In this document: positions 8,687 to 17,023 of the stretch, in pieces
Numbering within the stretch: the first letter of the stretch is position 1
How the letters are laid out: each line of letters opens with the position of its first letter
From: Sulfurovum sp.
GTDB taxonomy: Bacteria > Campylobacterota > Campylobacteria > Campylobacterales > Sulfurovaceae
Direction: 5' to 3'
Assembly: GCA_030826885.1 (NCBI GenBank)
Contig: JAUUDF010000045.1
Location: forward strand, 1-64,000
DNA: 64,000 nt
Program-made: the position numbers and the translations under genes
The notes under the pieces: model-generated
The model's input: the letters and a program-made list of their open reading frames with translations, nothing else
Database searches by the model: none
What the model was told of the DNA's origin: nothing

Positions 8687-10090
8687 ATGATGAATGAAAA
8701 ACCGACACTCAAATCGCTGCTTGAGTCTTCTCGAGGTGCCAAACTGCTCTTTCTCGGACAGGAGGGTATTTTTTCTGCGGAAGAGAGAGAACGATACCTC
8801 AAGCAGTATGGACTTACAGCGGTCGATACGATGCAGGATGGGGTTGTGGGTGTCATTGAACACCACAGGCTCAATCCGGTCGAAGAGGATATCTCCTATG
8901 AGGCGTATGCACAGAAGATTCCTGCCTATAAACTGACAGAGTTTGAACAGCTTCTGTCAGAGGAAATAGACGATGATGCACTGCTGATGGCAATCAAGCT
9001 CGGCAATGACCAGGAGCGTCTGCTGCGGCTGCTTGGCAACGAACACCTCAGTGATGCCCTTTTTGTCCGACTGCTAAAACTCTACCGTTTCAATGAAGAG
9101 GATGAAGACAACCGGCAGGACAGGGATGTCATTATGCATACGCTCAGACGCTACATCGACATCAAACCCAATGAGGAAGACCTGCTCTACAGCTATCTGA
9201 CCCTGCGCCGTTTGGCGACCGAGGCGACCGATGCGGGACTGCTTGAAGCACTGATGGGCTTTCCTGACTTTGAATTTCTCGTTCGCGGCAAGAGTAAGAC
9301 GACATTCAAAGAGACGATTGCCAGAAATGAGCATATAACCGATGAGTTGGTCAGAAAACTGCTCTCTTTGCGCCGGAAAGGGGTTGATCGTGCATTGGCG
9401 GGAAACCCGAGTATTTCCAGAGAGGTTATGAAGCATTTGTTCGATAAGCATGACCCTGAAACAGACAAGGCATTGGCTGTCAACAGAGCACTTGATGAGA
9501 TGCTTTTTGATGCTTTGCTTGAAAGGGGAGAAGAGGCAGTTTCGCTCCTGCTCCTTCATCAGCCCATTGACAAAGACCGTTTCAAGCAGGTCCTTGAGAG
9601 AAAAAATGATGATTATCTGCTATTGGTCGCATCGAACGAGAATATCTCGGAAGAGGTGATCGCTCTGCTTATGGAGAGATTGAATGTACCTTTGTCCGCT
9701 GCACTGGCCTCCAACAGATCACTCATGCCTAATCAGCTTGAAGTGCTCTACAATAGAGGCGAAGAATCCTCGATGGCTGCACTGGCTGCCAACCCATCGG
9801 CGCCTCTGAAGATACTTGAAACACTCTATGCGGAAAATAGCGATGATATGACAATACTGGCTGCACTGGCGCATAACCCTTCTGTGCCGGAGAAGATTCT
9901 GCGTGAACTTTTCGAGCGAGATGATCTGCAGATTAATAGAGGATTGGCGACAAATGCCTCCTTGCCGATGGATCTCCTGGACATACTGAAGGTCGATACA
10001 AGGCTTCAGAATGAACTGGCTCAAAATGAGAATCTAGCAAAGTCTTACGAAGAGGTGCTCAACCAGAACAAAGCCATGATGAACCTTTAA
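8687..10090 (+). CDS. LRV-type (leucine-rich repeat variant) repeat protein
   Basis: 467 residues, soluble. From about residue 75 the protein is built of roughly 23-25-residue helical repeats with the signature LAxNPSxPxxILxxL (for example LAANPSAPLKILETLY, LAHNPSVPEKILRELF, LATNASLPMDLLDIL), typical of LRV/HEAT-like alpha solenoids. The N-terminal 75 residues are unique. Such solenoids are protein-binding scaffolds; no catalytic motif is visible. It directly precedes the MoxR ATPase gene in the same direction, so it may be an adaptor for that chaperone system. The role is inferred from position only. Confidence 0.7.
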   Translation: MMNEKPTLKSLLESSRGAKLLFLGQEGIFSAEERERYLKQYGLTAVDTMQDGVVGVIEHHRLNPVEEDISYEAYAQKIPAYKLTEFEQLLSEEIDDDALLMAIKLGNDQERLLRLLGNEHLSDALFVRLLKLYRFNEEDEDNRQDRDVIMHTLRRYIDIKPNEEDLLYSYLTLRRLATEATDAGLLEALMGFPDFEFLVRGKSKTTFKETIARNEHITDELVRKLLSLRRKGVDRALAGNPSISREVMKHLFDKHDPETDKALAVNRALDEMLFDALLERGEEAVSLLLLHQPIDKDRFKQVLERKNDDYLLLVASNENISEEVIALLMERLNVPLSAALASNRSLMPNQLEVLYNRGEESSMAALAANPSAPLKILETLYAENSDDMTILAALAHNPSVPEKILRELFERDDLQINRGLATNASLPMDLLDILKVDTRLQNELAQNENLAKSYEEVLNQNKAMMNL

Positions 10091-10199
10091 GAATTAAGAA
10101 TTAGGAATTAGGAATGTATGTATATTTTGAGCCGACAGGCGAAGCTTTAGTGAGAGGAATTTGTAGGGAGCTTTGCTCCCTGCAAAGGAGACAGATAAT
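10088..10199 (+). repeat. Repeat-like spacer with hairpin before the MoxR gene
   Basis: The spacer opens with a degenerate direct repeat TAAGAATTAAGAATTAGGAATTAGGAAT, the type of tail seen around dispersed intergenic repeats. It ends with a hairpin AGGGAGC-TTT-GCTCCCT (10164-10180) just 5' of the MoxR SD (AAAGGAGA). It could be a small mobile repeat or a translation-control hairpin. Confidence 0.45.
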
Positions 10200-11204
10200 A
10201 TGAAAGCATCCGACATTACCAAAGTTATTGACAGACTTATCGACAAAAAGCTGCCCGTCTTCATCTGGGGTGCACCAGGGATCGGTAAATCCTCGATCGT
10301 CAAGCAGATCGCAGAGGCGAAGGACCTGGCATTTCTCGATCTTCGTCTGAGCTTGCTCGATCCGACCGATCTCAAAGGCATTCCCTTTTTCAATGCAGAG
10401 ACACAGGAGGGGGTCTGGGCAAAGCCGAGTTTCCTGCCCAGCGATCCGGACTCCAGAGGCATTCTCTTTCTCGATGAGATCAATACCGCACCGCCGGCAG
10501 TACAGGCCTCTGCCTATCAGCTGATCCTCGATCGTAAGGTAGGGGAGTATGAGCTTCCAAAAGGGTGGAGCATCGTCGCTGCGGGTAACCGTGAAAATGA
10601 CCGTGGCGTCGTCTACAAGATGCCGCCACCCCTTGCCAACCGTTTCGTGCACTTCGAGATGGAGGTTGATTTTGACGACTGGAAAGCATGGGCGTACGGT
10701 GCAGGCGTAGAGACTTCCATCATTGGCTATCTGGCGTATGACAAGAGTATGCTCTTTACCTTCGATCCCACTTCCAATGAAAAAGCTTTTGCTACCCCAA
10801 GAAGCTGGGAGTATGTCGACAGTATCGTCAAAGCAGGGATTGATAGTGATTTGATATTAGATAGTATTAGCGGGGCAGTGGGGCGTGAAGCAGCTGTTGG
10901 CTACAGCAGTTTCAAGAAGGTGATGCGCAAGCTTCCGGATCTAAATTCAATCTTGGACGGCACACTTACCGAACTGGAAGAGGACGATCCCAAGGTACAG
11001 ATGGCACTGGCAGTGGGGCTGGTAAATGCGCTCAGGGATGCACCGGGTGATGAAGCCATCACCCATGTGCTGCGTTTTTCCATGCAGCTTCCCGGAGAGT
11101 TTGCCATCATGCTGGTCAAAGATATGCAGCACAACGGTCTGGATGTCGAAGGCTCTGAAGCCTGGGGCGAGTGGGTAAGGAAATTCGCCTATCTTCTATC
11201 TTGA
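10200..11204 (+). CDS. MoxR-family AAA+ ATPase
   Basis: 334 residues from the ATG at 10200, chosen over the upstream alternative because of the AAAGGAGA SD. Walker A is GAPGIGKSS (about residue 25), Walker B GILFLDEINTAPP, and an AAGNREND sensor-1 region follows; the C-terminal part is the helical lid. MoxR ATPases act with VWA-domain partners as chaperones in enzyme or cofactor maturation and membrane stress. The usual partner, a DUF2201-type VWA gene, is found at 21094 rather than next door, with a block of metal-resistance genes between. Confidence 0.88.
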   Translation: MKASDITKVIDRLIDKKLPVFIWGAPGIGKSSIVKQIAEAKDLAFLDLRLSLLDPTDLKGIPFFNAETQEGVWAKPSFLPSDPDSRGILFLDEINTAPPAVQASAYQLILDRKVGEYELPKGWSIVAAGNRENDRGVVYKMPPPLANRFVHFEMEVDFDDWKAWAYGAGVETSIIGYLAYDKSMLFTFDPTSNEKAFATPRSWEYVDSIVKAGIDSDLILDSISGAVGREAAVGYSSFKKVMRKLPDLNSILDGTLTELEEDDPKVQMALAVGLVNALRDAPGDEAITHVLRFSMQLPGEFAIMLVKDMQHNGLDVEGSEAWGEWVRKFAYLLS

Positions 11205-11318
11205 TACTATAAAATATAAACTCTCTGTGTTTCTTAAATATTGAAGTGCATTTACATTCTATTAAATATTTTATCTTATAATTGTTATTGCATACAATAA
11301 ATTTTTAAGGAGTACACC

Positions 11319-11708
11319 ATGCATATGAAAGAGAGAATAGAGAGTATTATCAAAGATGACCTGCAAAAAGAGAACCTTGGGCATGTAACACTGCATCAGA
11401 CCCGTGAGCTGTTAATGGATGTAGGTGCCATACTGCTCGATGTCAGACCCCCTGCAAAAGTTACCGGAGAGAACGCCGAAGAAGCAGGCATTGCGAATGC
11501 ATACTACACACCGTATCCTGAATTTGCGGAATATCTCGATGTTCTTCCAAAGTCTCATGCAACACCGATAGTCGTTGCCTGTCTGAAAGGGTGGTTCGCC
11601 AACCGTGTAATGGGGTATCTTGAATTTATGGGCTATAATAATGTCTATGTACTCGATACCAGCATAGAGGACCTTATTGAAGTGCATCATGCACACGCAG
11701 ACAAATAA
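11319..11708 (+). CDS. Rhodanese-like domain protein
   Basis: 129 residues, cytosolic, with SD AAGGAG 8 bases before the ATG. A single rhodanese domain: LLDVRPPAK near residue 45 (the conserved D-x-R), then the active-site loop ACLKGWFANR with the sulfur-carrying Cys, and a C-terminal GYNNVYVLD strand. Such proteins carry persulfide sulfur for thiosulfate metabolism, cyanide detoxification or cofactor sulfuration. A long AT-rich leader precedes it, so it is probably a single-gene unit. Confidence 0.8.
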   Translation: MHMKERIESIIKDDLQKENLGHVTLHQTRELLMDVGAILLDVRPPAKVTGENAEEAGIANAYYTPYPEFAEYLDVLPKSHATPIVVACLKGWFANRVMGYLEFMGYNNVYVLDTSIEDLIEVHHAHADK

Positions 11709-11727
11709 CGCTTCTTCTATTTTAAAA

Positions 11728-11744
11728 GGGTGGGTTTCCCACCC
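11728..11744 (+). terminator. GC-rich hairpin after the rhodanese gene
   Basis: GGGTGGG-TTT-CCCACCC, a perfect 7-bp stem, lies 20 bp after the stop codon. On the minus strand it is followed by TTTTAAAAT, so it may act in that direction too. Confidence 0.55.
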
Positions 11745-11916
11745 CTGACACACTGTATTATTTCGTTATAAACTAACTTCTTAACACTACTATCATCAGG
11801 GTACCTCTAAAACGCAATTTTTCAGTCAATACTACAGCACGACAAGTGCCAGTCTGGTGAGAAATGGGAATGGACTACAATGGTTGTTTGTGTAGGAAAA
11901 GCAAAAAAGTAGTAGG

Positions 11917-11932
11917 GGCAGGGAAACCTGCC
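11917..11932 (-). terminator. Hairpin downstream of arsB
   Basis: GGCAGG-4 nt loop-CCTGCC, just beyond the arsB stop. On the minus strand a run of six T follows about ten bases later. Probable operon terminator, though the U-tract is displaced. Confidence 0.45.
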
Positions 11933-11953
11933 AAAGAAGAGAAGTGTCGTCTG

Positions 11954-13216
11954 CTACAGCAGCCCTGCCAGTGCTGCGAGCAGAACAGGCGGTGTGATGA
12001 CCAGTCCGACTTTCATATACTCCCCCCAGCCGATTTTGACACCTTTTTGTGAGAGGACATGCAGCCAGAGCAGGGTGGCGAGCGAACCGATAGGGGTCAT
12101 TTTGGGCCCGAGGTTACAGCCGAGGATATTGGCATAGACGAGCGCTTCGTTGCCGGCATAGCCGATCTTGTCGATGGCGATATCCATGATCATGATCGTA
12201 GGCATGTTGTTCATCACTGCCGAGATCACTGCTGCGAGGAAGCCTGTACCGATGATGGCGATATGTTCACCGGAGGCTTTCAGTGCGAGGAGGATTTCGG
12301 AGAGGTAGTCTGTCAGTCCTGCGTTTTTCAGTCCGTAGACCACGACATAGAGTCCGATACTGAACCATACGACCTGCCACGGTGCGGCTTTGATGGTCAT
12401 GAGTGGTTTGGTAGCCTTATAGTGGTTGGCGATGAGCAGAAACACCAGTGCCCCGCCCAGTGCGAAGATCGAGATGGGCAGATGGTAGATATCGCCGATG
12501 AAGTATCCGACCATCAGCAGTGCGAGGAACCACCAGCTGAGTCTGAACATGGTCTGGTTTTTGATCACCGATTCGGGTGTGGCGAGGTTCTCTATCTCGA
12601 GCCGGGCAGGGATGCTTTTGCGAAAGAAGAGCCAGAGTATGGCCAGTGATGCGACGATGCTGAGCAGGTTGGGCCAAAACATATGCTGTGCATATTCCCA
12701 GAATCCAATGTTGAAGTAGTCTGCAGTGACGATGTTGGTCAGGTTGGAGATGACCAGTGGGTTGGAGGCGCTGTCACCGATGAACCCGCCTGCCATGAGG
12801 AAAGCAAACATCGCCGCGGGTTTCATATTGAGATGCTTCATCTTGGCAAGTAGAATGGGTGTAAGGATCAGCGCCGCACCGTCATTGGCGAAGAAGGCTG
12901 CCACCACCGCACCGAGCAGCAAAATATAGACAAACATCAGATGCCCGTTGCCCCGACTGAGTCTGACCATTTTCAGTGCCGCCCACTCAAAAAAGCCGAT
13001 CTCATCGAGCACCATTGAAAGCAGGATGATCCCGATGAATGCCAGGGTCGCATCCCAGACGATCCCCGTCACTGTCACGACATCATCGAAGCTGACGACA
13101 CCAAGTGCGAGGGCGACGATCGCTCCGATGACGGCAGTGGTACCTATCTGCAGCCCCTTTGGCTGCCAGATAACAAAAATAAGTGTTGCCAAAAAGAGGA
13201 GAGAGGCGGTGATCAT
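11954..13216 (-). CDS. arsB: Arsenite efflux pump, ArsB type
   Basis: 420 residues with about 11 hydrophobic segments and the ArsB/NhaD-like features VVAAFFANDGAALILTP and GGFIGDSASNPLVISNLTN. It exports arsenite (and antimonite) across the inner membrane using the proton motive force. It overlaps arsC by 4 bp (ATGA), so reduction of arsenate and export of arsenite are co-translated. No arsA ATPase is nearby, so the pump probably works alone. Confidence 0.92.
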   Translation of the reverse strand: MITASLLFLATLIFVIWQPKGLQIGTTAVIGAIVALALGVVSFDDVVTVTGIVWDATLAFIGIILLSMVLDEIGFFEWAALKMVRLSRGNGHLMFVYILLLGAVVAAFFANDGAALILTPILLAKMKHLNMKPAAMFAFLMAGGFIGDSASNPLVISNLTNIVTADYFNIGFWEYAQHMFWPNLLSIVASLAILWLFFRKSIPARLEIENLATPESVIKNQTMFRLSWWFLALLMVGYFIGDIYHLPISIFALGGALVFLLIANHYKATKPLMTIKAAPWQVVWFSIGLYVVVYGLKNAGLTDYLSEILLALKASGEHIAIIGTGFLAAVISAVMNNMPTIMIMDIAIDKIGYAGNEALVYANILGCNLGPKMTPIGSLATLLWLHVLSQKGVKIGWGEYMKVGLVITPPVLLAALAGLL

Positions 13217-13620
13217 GATGCAGCCAGTGCTTCTTTTATTTTTGGCAAGAGTACCGATTCGATCTCTTCGTAGGTTTTCTCAAACGCTTCGTAGCCTTTG
13301 CCGTCGGGGTCTTCGAAGCCTACGTGGATCTTGGGTACGGGCTTGGGGAACATGGGGCAGGTCTCGTTGGCGTGGTCACAGACGGTGACGACAAGGTCAT
13401 AGTTGTTGTCGATGACCGTATCGAGTGTCTTGGAGTGGTAGCGATCCTGCCAGATGCCTTTTTCTTCGAGCAGTTTTTTGGCGTTGGGGTTGACTTTTCC
13501 GGATGCCTTGACACCGGAGCTGTCTGCTTCGATACCGTCAAGTTTGGCATTGACAAGCGCTTCGGCGATGATACTGCGGCAGCTGTTTCCAGTGCAGAGG
13601 ATGAGGACTTTTTTGGACAT
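13213..13620 (-). CDS. arsC: Arsenate reductase, thioredoxin-linked LMW-PTP type
   Basis: 135 residues. The N-terminal P-loop CTGNSCRS contains the nucleophilic Cys and marks the low-molecular-weight phosphatase fold. A second redox pair is in VTVCDHANETCP (about residues 81-89), the shuttle cysteines of thioredoxin-coupled ArsC enzymes, and DPDGKG carries the catalytic Asp region. It reduces arsenate to arsenite for export by ArsB. It sits between arsR and arsB on the minus strand. Confidence 0.93.
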   Translation of the reverse strand: MSKKVLILCTGNSCRSIIAEALVNAKLDGIEADSSGVKASGKVNPNAKKLLEEKGIWQDRYHSKTLDTVIDNNYDLVVTVCDHANETCPMFPKPVPKIHVGFEDPDGKGYEAFEKTYEEIESVLLPKIKEALAAS

Positions 13621-13674
13621 AACAGGCTCCTAAATAGTTAATGATGCGGAAGTATAGCAAAACGGATAATTTAT

Positions 13675-13690
13675 ATCAAGATATCTTGAT
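13675..13690 (-). promoter_or_regulatory. Probable ArsR operator
   Basis: ATCAAGATATCTTGAT is a perfect 16-bp palindrome in the arsR-arsC gap, 55 bp before the arsC start. Small ArsR-family repressors bind such imperfect-to-perfect AT-rich dyads. Its position implies control of arsC-arsB separately from the corA-arsR transcript. Confidence 0.7.
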
Positions 13691-13711
13691 GTATTGGTTA
13701 CCAAATTGTTA

Positions 13712-14035
13712 TCAAGTCGCACAGCGCTGTGTGAGGAGAGGGATCTCCAGTTCCAAATACCCGATCTCTGTCAAGATATCCTGTCTGAACTGGTCAAGCG
13801 GAGAACGGATGGCATAGTATGCCCAGCGCCCTTTGCGCTCTACGCGGAGGAAGCCCGCCTCTTTGAGGATCTTGAGGTGGCGGGAGATGCGTGACTGGAT
13901 CATCCCGAATGCCGATTCGATATCGCAAACGCAGACAGCTCCGTTGATGTCGATAAAACGAAGGATACGCAGTCGTGTCTCATCGTTGACCGCGCCGATG
14001 GTTTGGAGGAAATCTTCTGTTGCACTGTGTGTCAT
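13712..14035 (-). CDS. arsR: ArsR-family arsenic-responsive repressor
   Basis: A winged-helix repressor of about 107 residues from MTHSATEDF (the ORF track extends it to 14080 inside corA). The metalloid-sensing motif CVCDIE lies before the recognition helix, which reads QSRISRHLKILKEAGFL. As(III) binding to the cysteines releases DNA. It starts two bases after the corA stop with no clear SD, suggesting translational coupling. Alternative upstream starts (14047, 14065, 14080) overlap corA. The dyad at 13675 is its likely target. Confidence 0.87.
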   Translation of the reverse strand: MTHSATEDFLQTIGAVNDETRLRILRFIDINGAVCVCDIESAFGMIQSRISRHLKILKEAGFLRVERKGRWAYYAIRSPLDQFRQDILTEIGYLELEIPLLTQRCAT

Positions 14036-14037
14036 GG

Positions 14038-14973
14038 CTATATCCATTTCTGTTTTTTCAGCCATCTGAAGATCAGCCACGCGATGATGATGTTCAGACC
14101 CCAGATGACGAAGTAGCCGTATTTCCAGTCGAGTTCGGGCATGTTTTTGAAGTTCATGCCGTAGTTTCCGACGATGAAGGTCAGCGGCAGGAAGATCAGG
14201 CTGATCGCCGCGAGGCGCTGCATCGCCTGATTCATCCGGTTGCTCAGGAAACCCATGAGCAGGTTTTGCAGATAGCCGGTGCGGTCGAGATAGGTTTTGG
14301 ATTCGTTGATCAGATAGGAGAGGTGCTCCTTGAGGTCGATGAATTCATATTTGAGCTTTTTTCGCACATTGAGAGAGAAGTGGTTGTAAACTTTGTTGAC
14401 CACATCATTAGACTGTACCGAGAGCTTGGTGATGCGGTTGAGGGTACGGCGTGCGAAATAGAGGTGTTTTTGTATCTCCTTCTCATCGACATCTTCAGCA
14501 AATATCTCATCTTCGATCGCTTCAAGCTTGTCATCGAGCCGGTCAACAATGCCCATGGTGTGATCGACGATGATATCCATGACGGTATAGGTGACATACT
14601 CCAGCGAATCGCGCTCTTCGTAGCGCCGGTAGAGGTGGGAGACGACATTTTTGATGATGTGGTCATTGTGAGAGAGGAAGATGAATTTGTCCTGTGTGAT
14701 AATGACAGTAACATTCTCGTCATGGTAGAGCAGGTCATCCTCCTCGTCACGTACAAAGTACTTCAGGATGATGAGTCTGAAGTTTTTACTCTGCTCAAAG
14801 GTAATGGACTGATCTTCGTTGTGGATGTCTTCGAGGAAACTCTCTGGAAAGTGGTGCTCTTCGAGCCACTGGATGATGAGCGGGTTGTCAACATGGGTGA
14901 AGATGATCTGCTTCTGCCCCTCTTCAAGCGCTATATTGTCCTGATAGTGGAGCTTGTCGGAGAGAAGATACAT
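14038..14973 (-). CDS. corA: CorA-family magnesium/divalent-cation channel
   Basis: 311 residues: a long, acidic and helical cytosolic part (about 1-245) and two C-terminal membrane helices. The pore signature YGMNF follows the first helix (FIVGNYGMNFKNMPEL). CorA pentamers import Mg2+ and sometimes Co2+ or Ni2+. It lies directly upstream of arsR in the same direction, which is unusual for arsenic loci and may simply lend arsR a promoter. Confidence 0.9.
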   Translation of the reverse strand: MYLLSDKLHYQDNIALEEGQKQIIFTHVDNPLIIQWLEEHHFPESFLEDIHNEDQSITFEQSKNFRLIILKYFVRDEEDDLLYHDENVTVIITQDKFIFLSHNDHIIKNVVSHLYRRYEERDSLEYVTYTVMDIIVDHTMGIVDRLDDKLEAIEDEIFAEDVDEKEIQKHLYFARRTLNRITKLSVQSNDVVNKVYNHFSLNVRKKLKYEFIDLKEHLSYLINESKTYLDRTGYLQNLLMGFLSNRMNQAMQRLAAISLIFLPLTFIVGNYGMNFKNMPELDWKYGYFVIWGLNIIIAWLIFRWLKKQKWI

Positions 14974-15112
14974 CTATGACCCTTTGTTTTGTGTTGCATT
15001 CTATGACGTAAGTATACACTAACCTTGCCGTGATTTTCCACCCAGAGAGCAGGTTTGTGCACAATTTACATGGAGCAGATGCTATAATTTGCCAAAGAAA
15101 AAGGAGTCCACC

Positions 15113-15604
15113 ATGTTTACACTCAAACCCCAGACAAGTGAAGAGGGCTGCTCGACAGGCTGCTGCACCCCGCAGCCCAGAGGCAAAGAGGCATGTCCCG
15201 GATGTGGCGCAGAGACTAAAGGGGTACTGGACAAGACACTTTCGCACCTGCTGACCGATGCTGCCAAAGCGAGCCTCTCATGCCTGGACGGCTTTCACTA
15301 CTGCAAGACACCCTCCTGTGAGATAGTCTATTTCCGAGTGGATGAGACACTCACACAAGATGACCTCACCGTCACCGTCGGTCTCAAAGAGGGTGCAAGC
15401 CCCGCAACGGTCTGCTACTGTTTTGACTGGACAAAAGAGAAGATCGCCGAAGAGATCGCCCGCACAGGTAAAACCACCGCACTCGAGGACATCAAAGCAA
15501 AGATGGAAAACCCGGGCTGCTCCTGTGAGACCCTCAACCCCAGCGGTGCATGCTGTCTGGGAGATGTGGGGAAGGTGATCAAGGAAATTGAAACAACTTT
15601 TTAG
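15113..15604 (+). CDS. CopZ-type [2Fe-2S]/zinc metallochaperone-like protein
   Basis: 163 residues from the ATG at 15113 with SD AAAGGAG. The N-terminus is Cys-rich (GCSTGCCTP, CPGCG), resembling a small zinc-binding knuckle. The rest matches the N-terminal domain of Archaeoglobus-type CopZ, a BFD-like [2Fe-2S] unit with Cys at VCYCF and GCSC..CC. In other bacteria this protein travels with arsenic and mercury genes, which fits its place beside the ars operon. Likely role is redox or metal delivery; the C-terminal HMA copper domain of true CopZ is absent. Confidence 0.72.
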   Translation: MFTLKPQTSEEGCSTGCCTPQPRGKEACPGCGAETKGVLDKTLSHLLTDAAKASLSCLDGFHYCKTPSCEIVYFRVDETLTQDDLTVTVGLKEGASPATVCYCFDWTKEKIAEEIARTGKTTALEDIKAKMENPGCSCETLNPSGACCLGDVGKVIKEIETTF

Positions 15605-15629
15605 TGATTGCTTCCCAGAAACCAAGTTG

Positions 15630-15954
15630 TCACCTCCCCGCTGCCCTTTGGGCTGCCATATCTGTTAATTTGACCTGAGTATCCCAGTTTTTGCTTCCTT
15701 CTTTGCTTTCAAGGTAGAGTGCCATGAGCAAAACTGCATTATCACCACTTCTGGCTATTGCCTCAGAGAGACTCTTATTTGACCCAAGAACGGCAATGGC
15801 TTCATTGGATGTTCCTGTGAGTTTTTGGATTTGGCTTTCCGGTGGTGCATAGTAATCAAGGGGATGGGAAGATGTGTGCAGATAGTAGGTCAGAATCAGA
15901 AGAGGCACATCGTGACTGGCCGATGTCCATGTGCATGAGGAGGCGTTTGGGTAG
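15630..15954 (-). pseudogene. C-terminal remnant of an unidentified gene, cut by IS21 end
   Basis: The frame is open from the stop at 15630 back through the GTG at 15908 to the tip of an IS21-like element at about 15955, reading YPNASSCTWTSASHDVP upstream of the listed start. The product is polar with a Tyr/Pro-rich patch (PLDYYAPPES) and does not resemble anything I recognise. It is best read as the 3' third of a gene split by the insertion; the other part is not in this window. Confidence 0.55.
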
Positions 15955-16203
15955 TGTCAACCTCGGAGTTAAATTAGGCAGTATTTCATGAGTTTTTTTC
16001 ACGAAATGTAACCTCAAGCAACGCGTATATTTTTAGTCTTATTTTTGACTCTTTTTAGGTTCAAATTCATAAAGATTAGAACCATTCATTTCTTCCTCCT
16101 TTTTTTCTTTTAATCGGTAAGAATCTCCAAGTATATTTATCACATGAGAATGATGTAAAAGTCTGTCTAAAATAGCAGTAGTTACGACTTTGTCATTAGG
16201 CCT
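15955..16203 (-). mobile_element. IS21-family remnant (right end plus istB 3' part)
   Basis: The outer tip reads TGTCAACC, and 85 bp inside it is the stop codon of an istB fragment. Everything upstream of residue about 53 from the istB end is missing and the element abuts the 3' end of the zinc permease gene. So one side was lost by deletion and it cannot transpose. Confidence 0.7.
16039..16203 (-). pseudogene. IstB (IS21 helper ATPase) C-terminal fragment
   Basis: Reads NDKVVTTAILDRLLHHSHV then INILGDSYRLKEKKEEE, the conserved C-terminus of IstB-type AAA+ transposition helpers, followed by a TAA at 16039-16041. The Walker motifs are gone. Below the length limit of the ORF track. Confidence 0.8.
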
Positions 16204-16207
16204 CTAT

Positions 16208-17023
16208 CTAACGTTTTTTGTAGATGAGTAAAAACACCCCCAAAAACGCAGCAGAAACAAGAATGATGGAGGCGCCGGAGGTGAGGTCGTAGGTGTAGGA
16301 GAACCAGAGACCTACAAGGGTGAAAAAGGCCGAGAGGGCGCAGGAGATGAGCATCATGCTCCAGAGTGATGCAGAGAGCTTTTCTGCGATGTAAACGGGA
16401 ATGGTCAGCATGGCGATGACCAGAATGAGCCCGACGACCTTGATGGCAATGACTACCGTAAGTGCGGAGAGTACCAGTACAAGGGTGTAGAAAAAGCGTA
16501 CGGGAATACCGCGCAGGCTGGCGTATTCGCTGTCGTAGGAGACGGCAAGGATGGGGCGGTACCAGAAACTGACCGTGACAATGATGACCGCCAGCAGTGC
16601 GCCCATGAAGTAAAGGTCCTGCGTGCTTACTGCGAGAATGGAGCCAAAGAGGTAACTCATGAGGTCAACATTGTAGCCCGGTGTCAGGTCGACAAAAACC
16701 ACCCCGATGGCCATACCCACAGCCCAGATAAGCCCGATGAAGGTATCGGTGCGGTGGCGTTTGTGCAGGGTCAGTGCAGCCACAAGCAGTGCGGCAAGTA
16801 CGGCAAACACGGAGGCACCAAGAAAGATTGGTAGTCCGAAAAAGACCGCCATACCGATGCCGCCGTAGGAGGCATGGGCAATGCCCCCTGCAAGAAAGAC
16901 CATGCGGTTTACCACAATGAGTGAGCCGATAATACCTGCGGCAACGGAGACCAGAAGCCCGGCGATGAGTGCATGCTGTATGAAGGTGAACTGGAGTGCT
17001 TCTATCATGGTTTCTCTCTCCAT
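16208..17023 (-). CDS. znuB: Zinc/manganese ABC transporter permease (ZnuB-like)
   Basis: 271 residues with about eight membrane helices of the ABC-3 permease family (GGIAHASYGGIGMAVF, SYDSEYASLRGIPV and a C-terminal GASIILVSAAFLGVF). With the ATPase it moves Zn2+ or Mn2+ from the periplasmic binding protein into the cytosol. It overlaps the ATPase gene by 19 bp if the first ATG is used; MIEALQF six residues later gives a 4-bp overlap and is likely the true start. Its stop codon is next to the IS21 remnant. Confidence 0.88.
   Translation of the reverse strand: MERETMIEALQFTFIQHALIAGLLVSVAAGIIGSLIVVNRMVFLAGGIAHASYGGIGMAVFFGLPIFLGASVFAVLAALLVAALTLHKRHRTDTFIGLIWAVGMAIGVVFVDLTPGYNVDLMSYLFGSILAVSTQDLYFMGALLAVIIVTVSFWYRPILAVSYDSEYASLRGIPVRFFYTLVLVLSALTVVIAIKVVGLILVIAMLTIPVYIAEKLSASLWSMMLISCALSAFFTLVGLWFSYTYDLTSGASIILVSAAFLGVFLLIYKKR

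Noticed and set aside
12059-12649. 196-aa plus-strand ORF
   Set aside because: Antisense shadow of arsB.
14020-14979. 319-aa plus-strand ORF
   Set aside because: Antisense shadow of corA, whose motifs are clear.
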